Both the position numbers and the translations under genes were made by a program. The notes under the pieces were generated by a model that made no database searches, was not told where the DNA came from, and worked only from the letters and a program-made list of their open reading frames with translations. This document shows, piece by piece, positions 44,539-52,576 of a DNA stretch of 64,000 nt; positions within the stretch are counted from its first letter, which is position 1, and each line of letters begins with the position of its first letter. Source of the stretch: Lachnospiraceae bacterium (GTDB lineage: Bacteria; Bacillota; Clostridia; Lachnospirales; Lachnospiraceae); assembly GCA_029067085.1 (NCBI GenBank), contig JAIEFE010000010.1, positions 85,748 to 149,747 on the forward strand, given 5' to 3'.

Positions 44539-44796
44539 TTATCCGTATATGATCTTTTTAATGGTACTATCAGCCAGACGATACTGCTTCGCTAACGTAT
44601 CGATGGAGGAGCCTTGTTGATACAGTCTTTTGATCTCCTCATTCCGTTCCCGATAAAAAGTACGTGAGCCGCTGTCGGTTCCCCAGCCCTTTTTTGTTGA
44701 CGATCTCGGAATATAAAGTATCTCTCCATCAAGATAAGTCTGAAGCTCTTTTAATAACCGTTCCGGCAATACTTCTGCTGCATTTATATATTTCAT
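44539..44796 (-). CDS. CD3324 family small DNA-binding-like protein
   Basis: 85 residues: MKYINAAEVLPERLLKELQ, GEILYIPRSSTKKGWG and a C-terminal helix-turn-helix (SSIDTLAKQYRLADSTIKKI). This is the compact CD3324 family common in clostridia, which resembles an isolated resolvase or Mor-like HTH and is presumed regulatory. ATG at 44796 with AAGGAG 8 nt upstream. It has its own terminator. A 21-codon frame with a good ribosome site lies about 90 nt upstream on the same strand. Confidence 0.85.
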   Translation of the reverse strand: MKYINAAEVLPERLLKELQTYLDGEILYIPRSSTKKGWGTDSGSRTFYRERNEEIKRLYQQGSSIDTLAKQYRLADSTIKKIIYG

Positions 44797-44888
44797 CTCT
44801 GCCACTCCTTATTTACGTTTTTCATAAATAAGTGCAGAAACAGCAGAACATACAGTATGATCCGCCCATACAGACTGCTATATGCCTG

Positions 44889-44954
44889 CTATTCTGCATG
44901 GGCAAAAAAGCATTGGTCTCCGTTTTTGAACAGTGCCCGCAGCTTTCGTCTCAT
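44889..44954 (-). CDS. Possible 21-residue basic peptide
   Basis: A short frame, MRRKLRALFKNGDQCFFAHAE, begins with an ATG that has GGGAGG 7 nt upstream, one of the better ribosome sites in the area. The peptide is basic at its start and has one Cys. It lies between the GH3 gene end and the CD3324 gene. It could be a leader or a real micropeptide; there is no other support than the ribosome site. Confidence 0.3.
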   Translation of the reverse strand: MRRKLRALFKNGDQCFFAHAE

Positions 44955-45006
44955 AGACTTCCCTCCCTTCTATGTTGACTTTGTTTTGTAACTATATCTG
45001 TCTTAG

Positions 45007-47256
45007 CTAAACTTTGCGGTATCTGTTGATCCTATCATCTGCGATCACGCCGTCAAAATTCATACCAAAGCCAAAATCATAAATATGTCCCTCTTCGTCC
45101 TGATAGCATACCATATCAAACGCGACATCTTCCTTCTGCTTTTCTACAGTCTCCATATCGGCCGGCATCTGTATGGGAAGCAGACCCTCCGGCGTAAATC
45201 TTCCGGTAATGACATCCAGTACCGCCTGCGGACTTACGCCATATTCCACAAGAAGCGCATCTGTGCAGGGCTCCAATTCAGCCATCACCGGCGGATTTTT
45301 TAAAGTCACGATTGTGACCACTGGTTTCTCTCCCATCCTTTTTCTCATCTCTTCCACCAGATCCAGGTCCGCTTCGTTGGCAGCGCTGTTCCATTTATCC
45401 CGGTAACCGCGGTCTGTAGATTCCTCCAGCGGATCACCGCCTGCCAGACTGTGCTGTCTCGCGCTCACAGCCTGATAAGGTCTGTACTGCAAAGTGAGGG
45501 GCACATAGCCGTTTCCACCGGCCTTCCGATCTTCCGGATCATAACCGCAGGATATCGGCGACTCTATGAAGCACAGCGCTGCATCTGCTTCCTCTGGCGT
45601 ATCCACCACCTTGAAATATTCCGAAGCCGCTCTTTTTCCGGCAGGGATCACTGTACGGTCACCCGTTGGCGTACTCACAAAGCTCATATGGGACTTAATA
45701 AATCTGTCCGGTATGTAAACTTTGATCCCTTCTTTCAAAGGGAGCACCTTCTTTTTGTTTTTCAAAAGCGTTACCGATCTCAACTGCGACCGGTATCCTT
45801 TTTCCACAAAAGTCTGACACCCTACGGTATTCAGGGATTCGTCCAGATTCAGATAAGGATTCTCAAACAGTCCCGTCCGAAATATATTTAAGAGAAGCCG
45901 GTATGCAGACCGCCTGAATCGGGCATCTGCTGCCTCCCCGCCATATTTCTCACAGAGCATCCGGTAAGCCTCCATCACCGGGACTGCATCATTGTTCCCG
46001 CCAAACTGGTCCACTCCCGCTTCCAATACCTTACAGTGCCGCTCTGCTTCCGTCAGGTTCTCCACACCCCAGCATTTTCCTGCAAAAGCTTCCTCCACCG
46101 CTCCTGCCTGATGCGTGATGCCCCAATCCGTGCAGACAACACCCTCGTAACCGAGTTCTTCCCGAAGCAGATCCTGAATCAGATATTTGCTGTAGGAATT
46201 ACCGACGTTTTCTCCATATTTTTGATCCAGATCGTACGAGATCGTATAATACGGCATTACTGCGCTGGCCTTGCCCGTCTTTCCATTCAGGGAAAAAGCG
46301 CCTTCTGTAAATGGCCTTAAATGCTCCTTCTCATTCCCGCCCGGATAAACCGCATACTTTCCATAGGCGTAATGGGCATCTCTCCCGCCCTCGCACGGAC
46401 CACCGCCCGGAAAATGCTTTACCATCGTGTTGACACTGTCTTTTCCCCAACCTGTCTCGCTGTCCTGCGTAGTCTGAAAACCATCACAGTAGGCTCTCGT
46501 CATGTCGATCGTCATCTGTGTATGCTCTCCGAACGTATCCGCAAACCGCATCCACCTCGGCTCCGTTGCCAGATCGATCTGCGGGGACAACGCCGTAGTG
46601 ATTCCCAATGCACGGTATTCTGCGGAAGCAATTTCTCCAAATTCCCTGACTTGCGCAGGGTCAAAGGCGGCAGACAGTCCAATGCCGTTTGCCCATTTGG
46701 AGATCGGTTCTCCGGTCACTCCCTTGTATTCCGCCGTGGAATCTATACCATGCCGCGGATCTGAACTGTTGTTTACCGGAATACCAAAGCCGATATTTTC
46801 AGCCAGCACCTGCAGCTTATTGTTCCAACGGACTGCCGTCTCCGTACTCTCCAAGCCCGTGATCAGCACATGGCGCACCTTATCTTTTTCGATAAACTTT
46901 TTCTGCTGATCCGTCAGTTCCCATGGTTCTGCCCCGCTTTCCTTATAGCTTTTACCGCCATAGGTTCCGCCGTACGCATCTTCCGCCGGAATCTTCTGAT
47001 GGGAACTGTACAGCATCAGACCGGCAATATCCTCTATGGAGATTCTTGCCGCGAGATCCTTTGCCCGCTCCTCATAGGATAGTCTCCAATCCTCATAAGG
47101 CGCCAGTTCACCGGTTCCGAGAAAGTCCTTAAATGCATATCCATCTATCGTCAGGATACTGACTTTGCTGTCTGCGGCTATCCCCAGTGTCGGTCCACCT
47201 TCATTTTGAATCAGGTTGTAGCCGTCCTGCTCCGATTTCGTCCATCTACGATTCAT
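45007..47256 (-). CDS. Glycoside hydrolase family 3 beta-glycosidase
   Basis: 749 residues without a signal peptide, so cytoplasmic. The N-terminal barrel has VKHFPGGGPCEGGRDAHY (Lys-His-Phe) and the nucleophile Asp in GVVCTDWGI. The alpha/beta sandwich follows at about 475-720 (VTLLKNKKKVLPL). It lacks the fibronectin-like C-terminal domain. The family removes terminal glucose or xylose from beta-linked oligosaccharides; partnership with GH67 favours xylo-oligosaccharides. The start is 16 nt after the GH67 stop, behind GAGGAG. Confidence 0.92.
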   Translation of the reverse strand: MNRRWTKSEQDGYNLIQNEGGPTLGIAADSKVSILTIDGYAFKDFLGTGELAPYEDWRLSYEERAKDLAARISIEDIAGLMLYSSHQKIPAEDAYGGTYGGKSYKESGAEPWELTDQQKKFIEKDKVRHVLITGLESTETAVRWNNKLQVLAENIGFGIPVNNSSDPRHGIDSTAEYKGVTGEPISKWANGIGLSAAFDPAQVREFGEIASAEYRALGITTALSPQIDLATEPRWMRFADTFGEHTQMTIDMTRAYCDGFQTTQDSETGWGKDSVNTMVKHFPGGGPCEGGRDAHYAYGKYAVYPGGNEKEHLRPFTEGAFSLNGKTGKASAVMPYYTISYDLDQKYGENVGNSYSKYLIQDLLREELGYEGVVCTDWGITHQAGAVEEAFAGKCWGVENLTEAERHCKVLEAGVDQFGGNNDAVPVMEAYRMLCEKYGGEAADARFRRSAYRLLLNIFRTGLFENPYLNLDESLNTVGCQTFVEKGYRSQLRSVTLLKNKKKVLPLKEGIKVYIPDRFIKSHMSFVSTPTGDRTVIPAGKRAASEYFKVVDTPEEADAALCFIESPISCGYDPEDRKAGGNGYVPLTLQYRPYQAVSARQHSLAGGDPLEESTDRGYRDKWNSAANEADLDLVEEMRKRMGEKPVVTIVTLKNPPVMAELEPCTDALLVEYGVSPQAVLDVITGRFTPEGLLPIQMPADMETVEKQKEDVAFDMVCYQDEEGHIYDFGFGMNFDGVIADDRINRYRKV

Positions 47257-47272
47257 TCACTCAACACGCTCC

Positions 47273-49264
47273 TCAATATATTTTTCTCCCTTTCTCATCG
47301 GGAATCCCTGATTTTCTGTAAAAATAGGTATTGATCTGATCGCGCCACTCTCTCGCATGTTCCTGTTGATGCCGAAACCGCTCCAACATGCGCAAATATG
47401 GCTTCTCCGGCAGCTTGTCCCGAAGCTTCTCAAACCGCTCCACCATTTCATCTGCCATCTCCACGCCCTCAAAATGCGTATCATAGATATGCTGAATCAC
47501 CGTCTTGCCGGACTTCAACTTCCACAGATATGGCATGTGGTGGAAAAACAGAAGAAGTTCATCCGGACACTGTTCCTTATCGTTATAAATTGAAGCATTC
47601 GGCTCCATGTACAAGAGCGCGTAACCCGTTCCCTCGCTGCTCCTGTCCACACCGATTCCCTCATGATCCGCCCGATGATAGGTTCCCCATCTGCTGTATT
47701 CGTAGCCGTCGACGCTCGGACCGTAATGATCATTCGGGCTGACCATCCAGCCGATACCGAGAGGCGAAGTATATTTTTCATATGCCTGCCATGAGGACAT
47801 CAGGATGTACAGAAGCGTTTCCTCGACCTCTTTCTCGCTTCCGTAAGTGAGCCGGATCCACTCCCTCGCGATCTCCTCCGCAGACAACTGCGGTTCAAAG
47901 GCAAGTCTTCCGAAACCGTACCAATTTGCCGCAGCCAGATCGTGTCCGGTCCAGTTTGCATCGTTCCCTGTATTCGCCACGGCTGCCATGCCGCAGTTTC
48001 GCTGACCGAAAGTCTTTCCGGAAACAATGTCTTCGACCGTATCTTTCTCCTTTGCAGCATAGGTACGAAATGCCAGGATCTCACGAAACATCGGTATCAG
48101 GTAGCATACATGTCTCTGCTGCCCCGTGTACTCCTGAGCGATCTGCACTTCCAGCATCTGATTCGTCTTCGTCAGCCCTCCGAAAAGCGGATGCACAGGC
48201 TCTCTTACCTGAAAATCCATGGGACCGTTCTTGATCTGTAAAATGACATTATCCAGGAACTTTCCGTCTAAATCTATAAAATTATCATACCCGGATCTGG
48301 CACGATCCGTCTTTTCATCCCGCCAGTCCTGCTGACAGTTATAGACAAAGCATCTCCAGATGATCTTTCCGCCATAGGGCGCGACAGCTTCCGCCAGCAT
48401 ATTGGCTCCGTCCGCGTGCGTCCGTCCGTAGGTAAAAGGTCCGGGACGTCCTTCCGAGTCCGCCTTGATCAGAAAGCCTCCCAGATTGGGGACTTCCCGA
48501 AACAGGTTTTCCATCCGCCGCTTCCACCAGCCACGCGCTTCTTCCGAAAGCGGATCCGCGCTCTCCAGTTCTCCCAGTTCAATGGGCGCCGCGTAGTTCA
48601 GACTCAGGTACATCTTAATTCCATATCCGGCAAACACTTCCGAAAGTTCTTTTACTTTATCCGTATACCGCTCTGTGATCAACCATGTGGCAGCATCCTT
48701 TACGTTTACGTTGTTGATCACTACGGCGTTGATTCCCACACTCGCCGCAAGTCTTGCATAAGTGACAGTTCTGTCATCTATCAGAATTTGATTTTCTTTG
48801 AAGAAGAAAGAATCTCCGGAATATCCCCTCTCTATGCTGCCATCCATATTGTCCCAATGATCCAGCATGCGCATCGGCATGGCAGGCGCCTTCGTCAGAT
48901 TAAGCCCCCGCAAACTGCTGCCTGTCTGCATTTGGCGAATCAGTTCAAATACCCCATATAAAATACCAGAGGAATCGGATGCTTCAATCGTAAGCTTCCC
49001 GCCTTCCTCAAAAACATGATACGCCTCCGCCTGCATCCCTTCCCTGATTGCAAGACAAATACTGCAGCCGTCCTCCGTATTCGAACATACGGTAAGTTCC
49101 CTTCCAAACAATCCCGCAAAAGCGCTCTGTAATTCCGCCACACTGTTCTTTATCAGGGTATCCTGTCTGTCGTCCGGTATCTTGATCCTGATAGAGTCGA
49201 TTTCGTCCGCTCCTTCGCAGGAAAGCTTCCTTGCATAATCAAGCCATGCCTGTTCAAATCCCAT
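47273..49264 (-). CDS. Alpha-glucuronidase, glycoside hydrolase family 67
   Basis: 663 residues, near the usual 670-680, without a signal peptide. Conserved GH67 regions include LRGLNLTKAPAMPMRMLDHWD broken as LNLTKAPAMPMRMLDHWDN, GYSGDSFFF, GIKMYLSLNYAAP, GGFLIKADSEGRPGP and YGRTHADGANMLAEA, LDGKFLDNVILQIKNGPMDF and LGIGWMVSPNDHYGPSVDGYEYSRWGTYHRAD (in part). It removes 4-O-methylglucuronic acid from the non-reducing end of xylo-oligosaccharides taken into the cell. The ATG at 49264 has AAGGAG 9 nt upstream; a longer frame to 49390 runs through a repeat and is not coding. First gene of the GH67-GH3 operon. Confidence 0.93.
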   Translation of the reverse strand: MGFEQAWLDYARKLSCEGADEIDSIRIKIPDDRQDTLIKNSVAELQSAFAGLFGRELTVCSNTEDGCSICLAIREGMQAEAYHVFEEGGKLTIEASDSSGILYGVFELIRQMQTGSSLRGLNLTKAPAMPMRMLDHWDNMDGSIERGYSGDSFFFKENQILIDDRTVTYARLAASVGINAVVINNVNVKDAATWLITERYTDKVKELSEVFAGYGIKMYLSLNYAAPIELGELESADPLSEEARGWWKRRMENLFREVPNLGGFLIKADSEGRPGPFTYGRTHADGANMLAEAVAPYGGKIIWRCFVYNCQQDWRDEKTDRARSGYDNFIDLDGKFLDNVILQIKNGPMDFQVREPVHPLFGGLTKTNQMLEVQIAQEYTGQQRHVCYLIPMFREILAFRTYAAKEKDTVEDIVSGKTFGQRNCGMAAVANTGNDANWTGHDLAAANWYGFGRLAFEPQLSAEEIAREWIRLTYGSEKEVEETLLYILMSSWQAYEKYTSPLGIGWMVSPNDHYGPSVDGYEYSRWGTYHRADHEGIGVDRSSEGTGYALLYMEPNASIYNDKEQCPDELLLFFHHMPYLWKLKSGKTVIQHIYDTHFEGVEMADEMVERFEKLRDKLPEKPYLRMLERFRHQQEHAREWRDQINTYFYRKSGIPDEKGRKIY

Positions 49265-49320
49265 CAGTCGAATCTCCTTATATTTTAATAGATTGCAATA
49301 TTTGTCTTTCGTCATCATAT

Positions 49321-49470
49321 CATCCAAACTCGCAGTGCAAGCTCGATTCCGCTTCGCTTCATCTCGCTCACGGGCATTCGCCCTATGCATCCATCGAAAT
49401 AATTTCTTCGGCGAGCGAGCTCTCCACCGAAATTATTTCTCTGTCTGCGCACTGCTCGTTGCTTTCGCGT
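49321..49470. repeat. Hairpin-rich, probably dispersed repeat in the GH67 leader
   Basis: The stretch holds nested inverted repeats: an outer GCAGTGC / GCACTGC pair (49332-49338, 49449-49455) and an inner GAAATAAT..TTCGG / CCGAA-ATTATTTC pair (49396-49411, 49427-49439) with a 3-nt bulge. In the reverse frame it would add a basic peptide (HRANARERDEAKRNRACTAS) in front of GH67 that is unrelated to the family, the usual sign of a repeat mis-read as coding. It lies between the promoter and the GH67 start. Confidence 0.55.
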
Positions 49471-49472
49471 AC

Positions 49473-49481
49473 ATTATATCA
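49473..49481 (-). promoter_or_regulatory. Extended -10 promoter of the GH67-GH3 operon
   Basis: On the minus strand TGATATAAT, a TGn-extended perfect -10, about 210 nt before the GH67 start. The long leader contains the repeat at 49321-49470. Confidence 0.5.
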
Positions 49482-49520
49482 TACAGGCATTGAAATGTCG
49501 CCCCTATTCTACCCTAATAG

Positions 49521-49739
49521 TCAAGCTGCTTTCCCCATCGCGAAACTGATCACTGCCCCGATCAGCAAGAGCGGCAGCGCTATATAAACCAGTCCCGAAA
49601 TCAGAAGTATGATTAAGAACAGCGGCGCAAACACCAAACAGAATAAAACTTTCGAGATTCCCCATGCCGCTCGAATTGCAAACAGCGCCAACTTTCCAAA
49701 TACCGTAGCCATTAAGATGAAAAATAATAATGTGATCAT
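49521..49739 (-). CDS. Small membrane protein
   Basis: 72 residues, almost all hydrophobic, with two to three membrane segments (MITLLFFILMATVFGKLALF, then LFCLVFAPLFLIILLISGLV) and a small Gly-Ala-rich third. GAAAGGAG lies 6 nt before the ATG, which overlaps the stop of the preceding small gene by 4 nt (ATGA). Longer frames to 49871 lack a ribosome site. Function not recognised. Confidence 0.75.
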   Translation of the reverse strand: MITLLFFILMATVFGKLALFAIRAAWGISKVLFCLVFAPLFLIILLISGLVYIALPLLLIGAVISFAMGKAA

Positions 49740-49897
49740 TTTTTGCTCCTTTCGTATCGCCCGATTCCTTTTTGCGGTGAAACTGTTTCTCCCTGAAACG
49801 TCGATCTGTCCCGCACGCCCATCATTTCGCAATAGACTTTCTGCTCTTCGATCTTTTCCAGCAGACGGCACAGAAAAACCCTCTCATCAACTGTCAT
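49736..49897 (-). CDS. Small soluble protein translationally coupled to a membrane protein
   Basis: 53 residues, MTVDERVFLCRLLEKIEEQK then VYCEMMGVRDRSTFQGE and a basic tail. GGAGG lies 5-6 nt before the ATG at 49897, and its TGA overlaps the next ATG. It is too short for routine gene calling. The N-terminal half is an amphipathic helix with two Cys. The strict coupling to a 72-residue membrane protein suggests the two act together; family not recognised. Confidence 0.65.
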   Translation of the reverse strand: MTVDERVFLCRLLEKIEEQKVYCEMMGVRDRSTFQGETVSPQKGIGRYERSKK

Positions 49898-50057
49898 CTT
49901 TTTCCTCCGTTCTACCAGTTTTCTTGCTTTCCGTTTCTGATAAATCCATTCTAATGCAGCGGATTCCTCTTTTGAATCATTAATATAACGAAAAAACTGC
50001 TTCTATTTCTCCAAAATCCGCGGAATAGATTCTATAAATCCTCCAACCGGATTCTGC

Positions 50058-50086
50058 TTGCTCCACAGAGGACTATCCTCTATAAT
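50058..50086 (+). promoter_or_regulatory. Promoter with built-in inverted repeat
   Basis: TTGCTC (50058-50063), 17-bp spacer, TATAAT (50081-50086). A perfect AGAGGA-CTA-TCCTCT dyad at 50067-50081 fills the spacer up to the -10, a classic operator position for a small repressor such as the gene it drives. Confidence 0.55.
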
Positions 50087-50122
50087 ATAATTGTATTTTG
50101 ACATTCGGAAAGGGCGTTTATT

Positions 50123-50638
50123 ATGGGGAAAAGATCTACAAAAGAGAACAAGAATATTTACTTCCAAAGCAGGGAAAATGCCGGACTCACAAGAGCCCAG
50201 GCAAGCGAACTGATGGAATATATCTCAGAGAGCAAGATTGAAAAAATAGAAAACAACTCCACGCTTCCCCAACCGGAAGACGTTCTGGCAATGGCTGATG
50301 CCTATAAAAATCCCCGGCTCTGCAACTACTACTGCGCCAACGAATGCCGTATCGGTCAGGAACATGTGCCGGAAGTGCAAATCACGGGACTTCCCGAAAT
50401 CACCCTCGGCATCCTTTCTTCTCTGAATACATTGGATAAATACAAAGAACGTCTGATAGAGATTACAGAAGACGGAAAGATCACGGACGATGAGCTGCCC
50501 GACTTTGTAAAGATTCAGGATCGTCTCGATAAAATTTCCGTCACTGTGGAAGCTTTGAAGCTCTGGATCAACAACACGATCATTGCCGGAGAATTGGATG
50601 AAGAAAAGCTTAAAAAGCTGCGGGAATCTCTGCGCTAA
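50123..50638 (+). CDS. XRE-type helix-turn-helix protein
   Basis: 171 residues. A Cro/C1-like domain at about 10-62 (NAGLTRAQASELMEYISESK, then IEKIENNSTLPQPEDVLAMADAY) contains a Cys pair region CNYYCANECRIG after it, followed by two long helices to the end. The cysteines hint at metal or redox sensing, but this is a guess. AAAGGG precedes the ATG. Its promoter contains a dyad. Its 3' end overlaps the convergent membrane-protein gene by 29 nt. Confidence 0.8.
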   Translation: MGKRSTKENKNIYFQSRENAGLTRAQASELMEYISESKIEKIENNSTLPQPEDVLAMADAYKNPRLCNYYCANECRIGQEHVPEVQITGLPEITLGILSSLNTLDKYKERLIEITEDGKITDDELPDFVKIQDRLDKISVTVEALKLWINNTIIAGELDEEKLKKLRESLR

Positions 50639-51107
50639 GTAGTTCCTCCAACCTATTTATAGCTCTTTTTGCCGGGAAATAAAATCCACATCTCGATAAT
50701 ATCTGACCAAATGCAATAAATCCAATTGGCCCCAAAACCATCGCGACATCTGTAGTCTCGGATGTGATCAGATAAAGAACACCGGACAAAAAGAAGACTC
50801 CCAAAAGGCTGTACCAGATTATCAGAAATATGTATGTGGACAGATTAGGCTGCATTTTCAGAACCACTTCATACGCACCTTCTCCTTGTTTGATCGTTCC
50901 TTTTATCACCGGCAAAAAGTCATTGCGATAAAAAATTTTGCTCTCAATTTTGAATTCATACTGATCGATCTCGCCGATAAATTCACCCCGCTTACCCGAA
51001 AACCACTCCCCTTTGGGAGATGTGACCGATTGCAAAATGTCATGGATCTCCTGGGGAGATTTTCTTGTTCGAATGGTGTGTTCCAGGTATGGGAGTATAT
51101 GTATCAT
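50610..51107 (-). CDS. Hypothetical membrane protein
   Basis: 165 residues. A soluble N-terminal beta-rich part (about 1-88; ERTIRTRKSP-like charged start, GEFIGEIDQYEFKIESKIFY) is followed by two membrane segments (about 92-113 and 121-140) and a short cytoplasmic tail. GGAGG lies shortly before the ATG. Family not recognised. The 3' end overlaps the convergent XRE gene by 29 nt, which can couple their expression negatively. Confidence 0.7.
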   Translation of the reverse strand: MIHILPYLEHTIRTRKSPQEIHDILQSVTSPKGEWFSGKRGEFIGEIDQYEFKIESKIFYRNDFLPVIKGTIKQGEGAYEVVLKMQPNLSTYIFLIIWYSLLGVFFLSGVLYLITSETTDVAMVLGPIGFIAFGQILSRCGFYFPAKRAINRLEELLSAEIPAAF

Positions 51108-51150
51108 GGGGTTCCTCCTATGATTGGATAGTGCCCTAACATTTTAATTA

Positions 51151-51867
51151 TTATTCAATTTCTTTAAATGTAATTGTGTACTCTAACTCTTCTACTATAT
51201 CCGTATCTACAATCTTGTAAATAATATCTTTAGTGTTGCTAAACGCCTTATCTAAGAGACCATTTTCTATAGCTCTTTGCTCCATAGCCTCCTTACTAAT
51301 AGCATCAAACTCTCTAACATCCTCAACTTTAAGTTTGTTAAACAACCCATTTTTTTCATCGAGCGTTTCAATACTTTCTACATCTATTTCATGCGAAAGA
51401 ATTTCTGCTTTTGGAATATGTACAATTATTTCTTTTGTATTGTTATTCGTTTCTACATTAACTTTGCTAATATCTACGCCCGCCTTAATGGCTCCATCCC
51501 ATTTAGCAATAAATGTTTTTTTAGTAAAAGGAATATTTTTACCAAATAACTCTGCGACATCTTCAAACTTACCAGCATCCGTATATAAGTATTCTACTGT
51601 AGCAAGTTCGCCAATATCTTGAATTGCAGCATTTATTACATGAATATCTACTTCTTTTGTAGCTTCCTCATAAATAGCCACTGGATCTGAAAGTCTCTCT
51701 ACCTCCTCTTTCAGCCCAGTAATTTCGTTTTTTTGTCTCAACATAACATAAAGAAATATTGCTACCAAGATTATTACTAATAATACCAAAAACAATTTTA
51801 CTAAGTTAAGTATTTTTCTTTTTTGTTTTTCTAGCAAAGCCAATTCATGTTCATCGATTCCATTCAT
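51151..51867 (-). CDS. DUF4230-like membrane-anchored protein
   Basis: 238 residues. One membrane segment (about 21-43), then a coiled region (LRQKNEITGLKEEVERLSD) and an extracellular alpha/beta domain (about 80-238) whose TKKTFIAKWDGAIKAGVDIS and KEIIVHIPKAEILSHEID match DUF4230, a family of unknown role found in many Firmicutes. GGGGATG precedes the ATG. Base composition is distinctly more AT-rich than in the preceding genes; this is where the accessory stretch begins. Confidence 0.75.
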   Translation of the reverse strand: MNGIDEHELALLEKQKRKILNLVKLFLVLLVIILVAIFLYVMLRQKNEITGLKEEVERLSDPVAIYEEATKEVDIHVINAAIQDIGELATVEYLYTDAGKFEDVAELFGKNIPFTKKTFIAKWDGAIKAGVDISKVNVETNNNTKEIIVHIPKAEILSHEIDVESIETLDEKNGLFNKLKVEDVREFDAISKEAMEQRAIENGLLDKAFSNTKDIIYKIVDTDIVEELEYTITFKEIE

Positions 51868-52241
51868 CTTTCATCATCCCCATATATCACTATATCTACT
51901 ATTAAATTAACAGCATATCTTTCTCAAACATTTACTATATTACCATATAAAGAAACTTTACCACAAATCAAATTCATTATGAATAATCATAAATTATATA
52001 ATTTTGTTTATTTTATATAGCTTATCTCTGATTTAATGAAAATACCTAGACTAATCAAGATTTTACACCATGGGCTATATACTTGAATATTTTCTTGCTC
52101 AAAGTATATCATCTTTCTTTTCGATTTGCAACTATGAGAGAATTAAAATAAAACCATTAGCATATTATAAAACAATTCAATTCCATGTATTATCTCAATA
52201 TACTGATAGCTGTATTAAAGATGACGAAAGGAGTCCAATCT
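51868..52241. other. AT-rich intergenic stretch
   Basis: No coding frame with a ribosome site was found here. It separates the divergent DUF4230 and XRE genes, so it should contain both promoters; several TATAAT-like words are present but no single pair stands out. Confidence 0.5.
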
Positions 52242-52574
52242 TTGGATTATTCATTTTTAGGTAAAAGAATCCGTGAAGAACGTCTCCGACTAAACCTGAC
52301 ACAAGAAAGGCTGGCAGAAGATATCAATATCTCCACCGCCTATCTTGGTCAAGTGGAACGCGGAGAACGCCATATTACATTAGACAAGCTGATCCCTCTA
52401 TCGGAAAGATTAGGGGTATCAGTGGATTTTTTGCTGTCAGATTATATCCATCCCAATGATGATACCTCTTATGCACTGATCCGCCAACTCCTAGATGGTC
52501 GAACGGAAAACGAGAAAACACTGGCTGTCAACATACTTAAGCTTCTTTTCTTATATACAGATCAGAACAACTAA
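52242..52574 (+). CDS. XRE family transcriptional regulator with TTG start
   Basis: 110 residues. Cro/C1 helix-turn-helix at about 6-60 (LNLTQERLAEDINISTAYLG, then QVERGERHITLDKLI), followed by LGVSVDFLLSD and a short helical C-terminus. The start is set by AAAGGAG at 52227-52233, 8 nt before TTG 52242; upstream ATGs at 52185 and 52221 have no site and the second lies on the site itself. Compact regulators like this often govern mobile or stress genes. It ends 2 nt from the convergent lipoprotein gene. Confidence 0.85.
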   Translation: MDYSFLGKRIREERLRLNLTQERLAEDINISTAYLGQVERGERHITLDKLIPLSERLGVSVDFLLSDYIHPNDDTSYALIRQLLDGRTENEKTLAVNILKLLFLYTDQNN

Positions 52575-52576
52575 TC

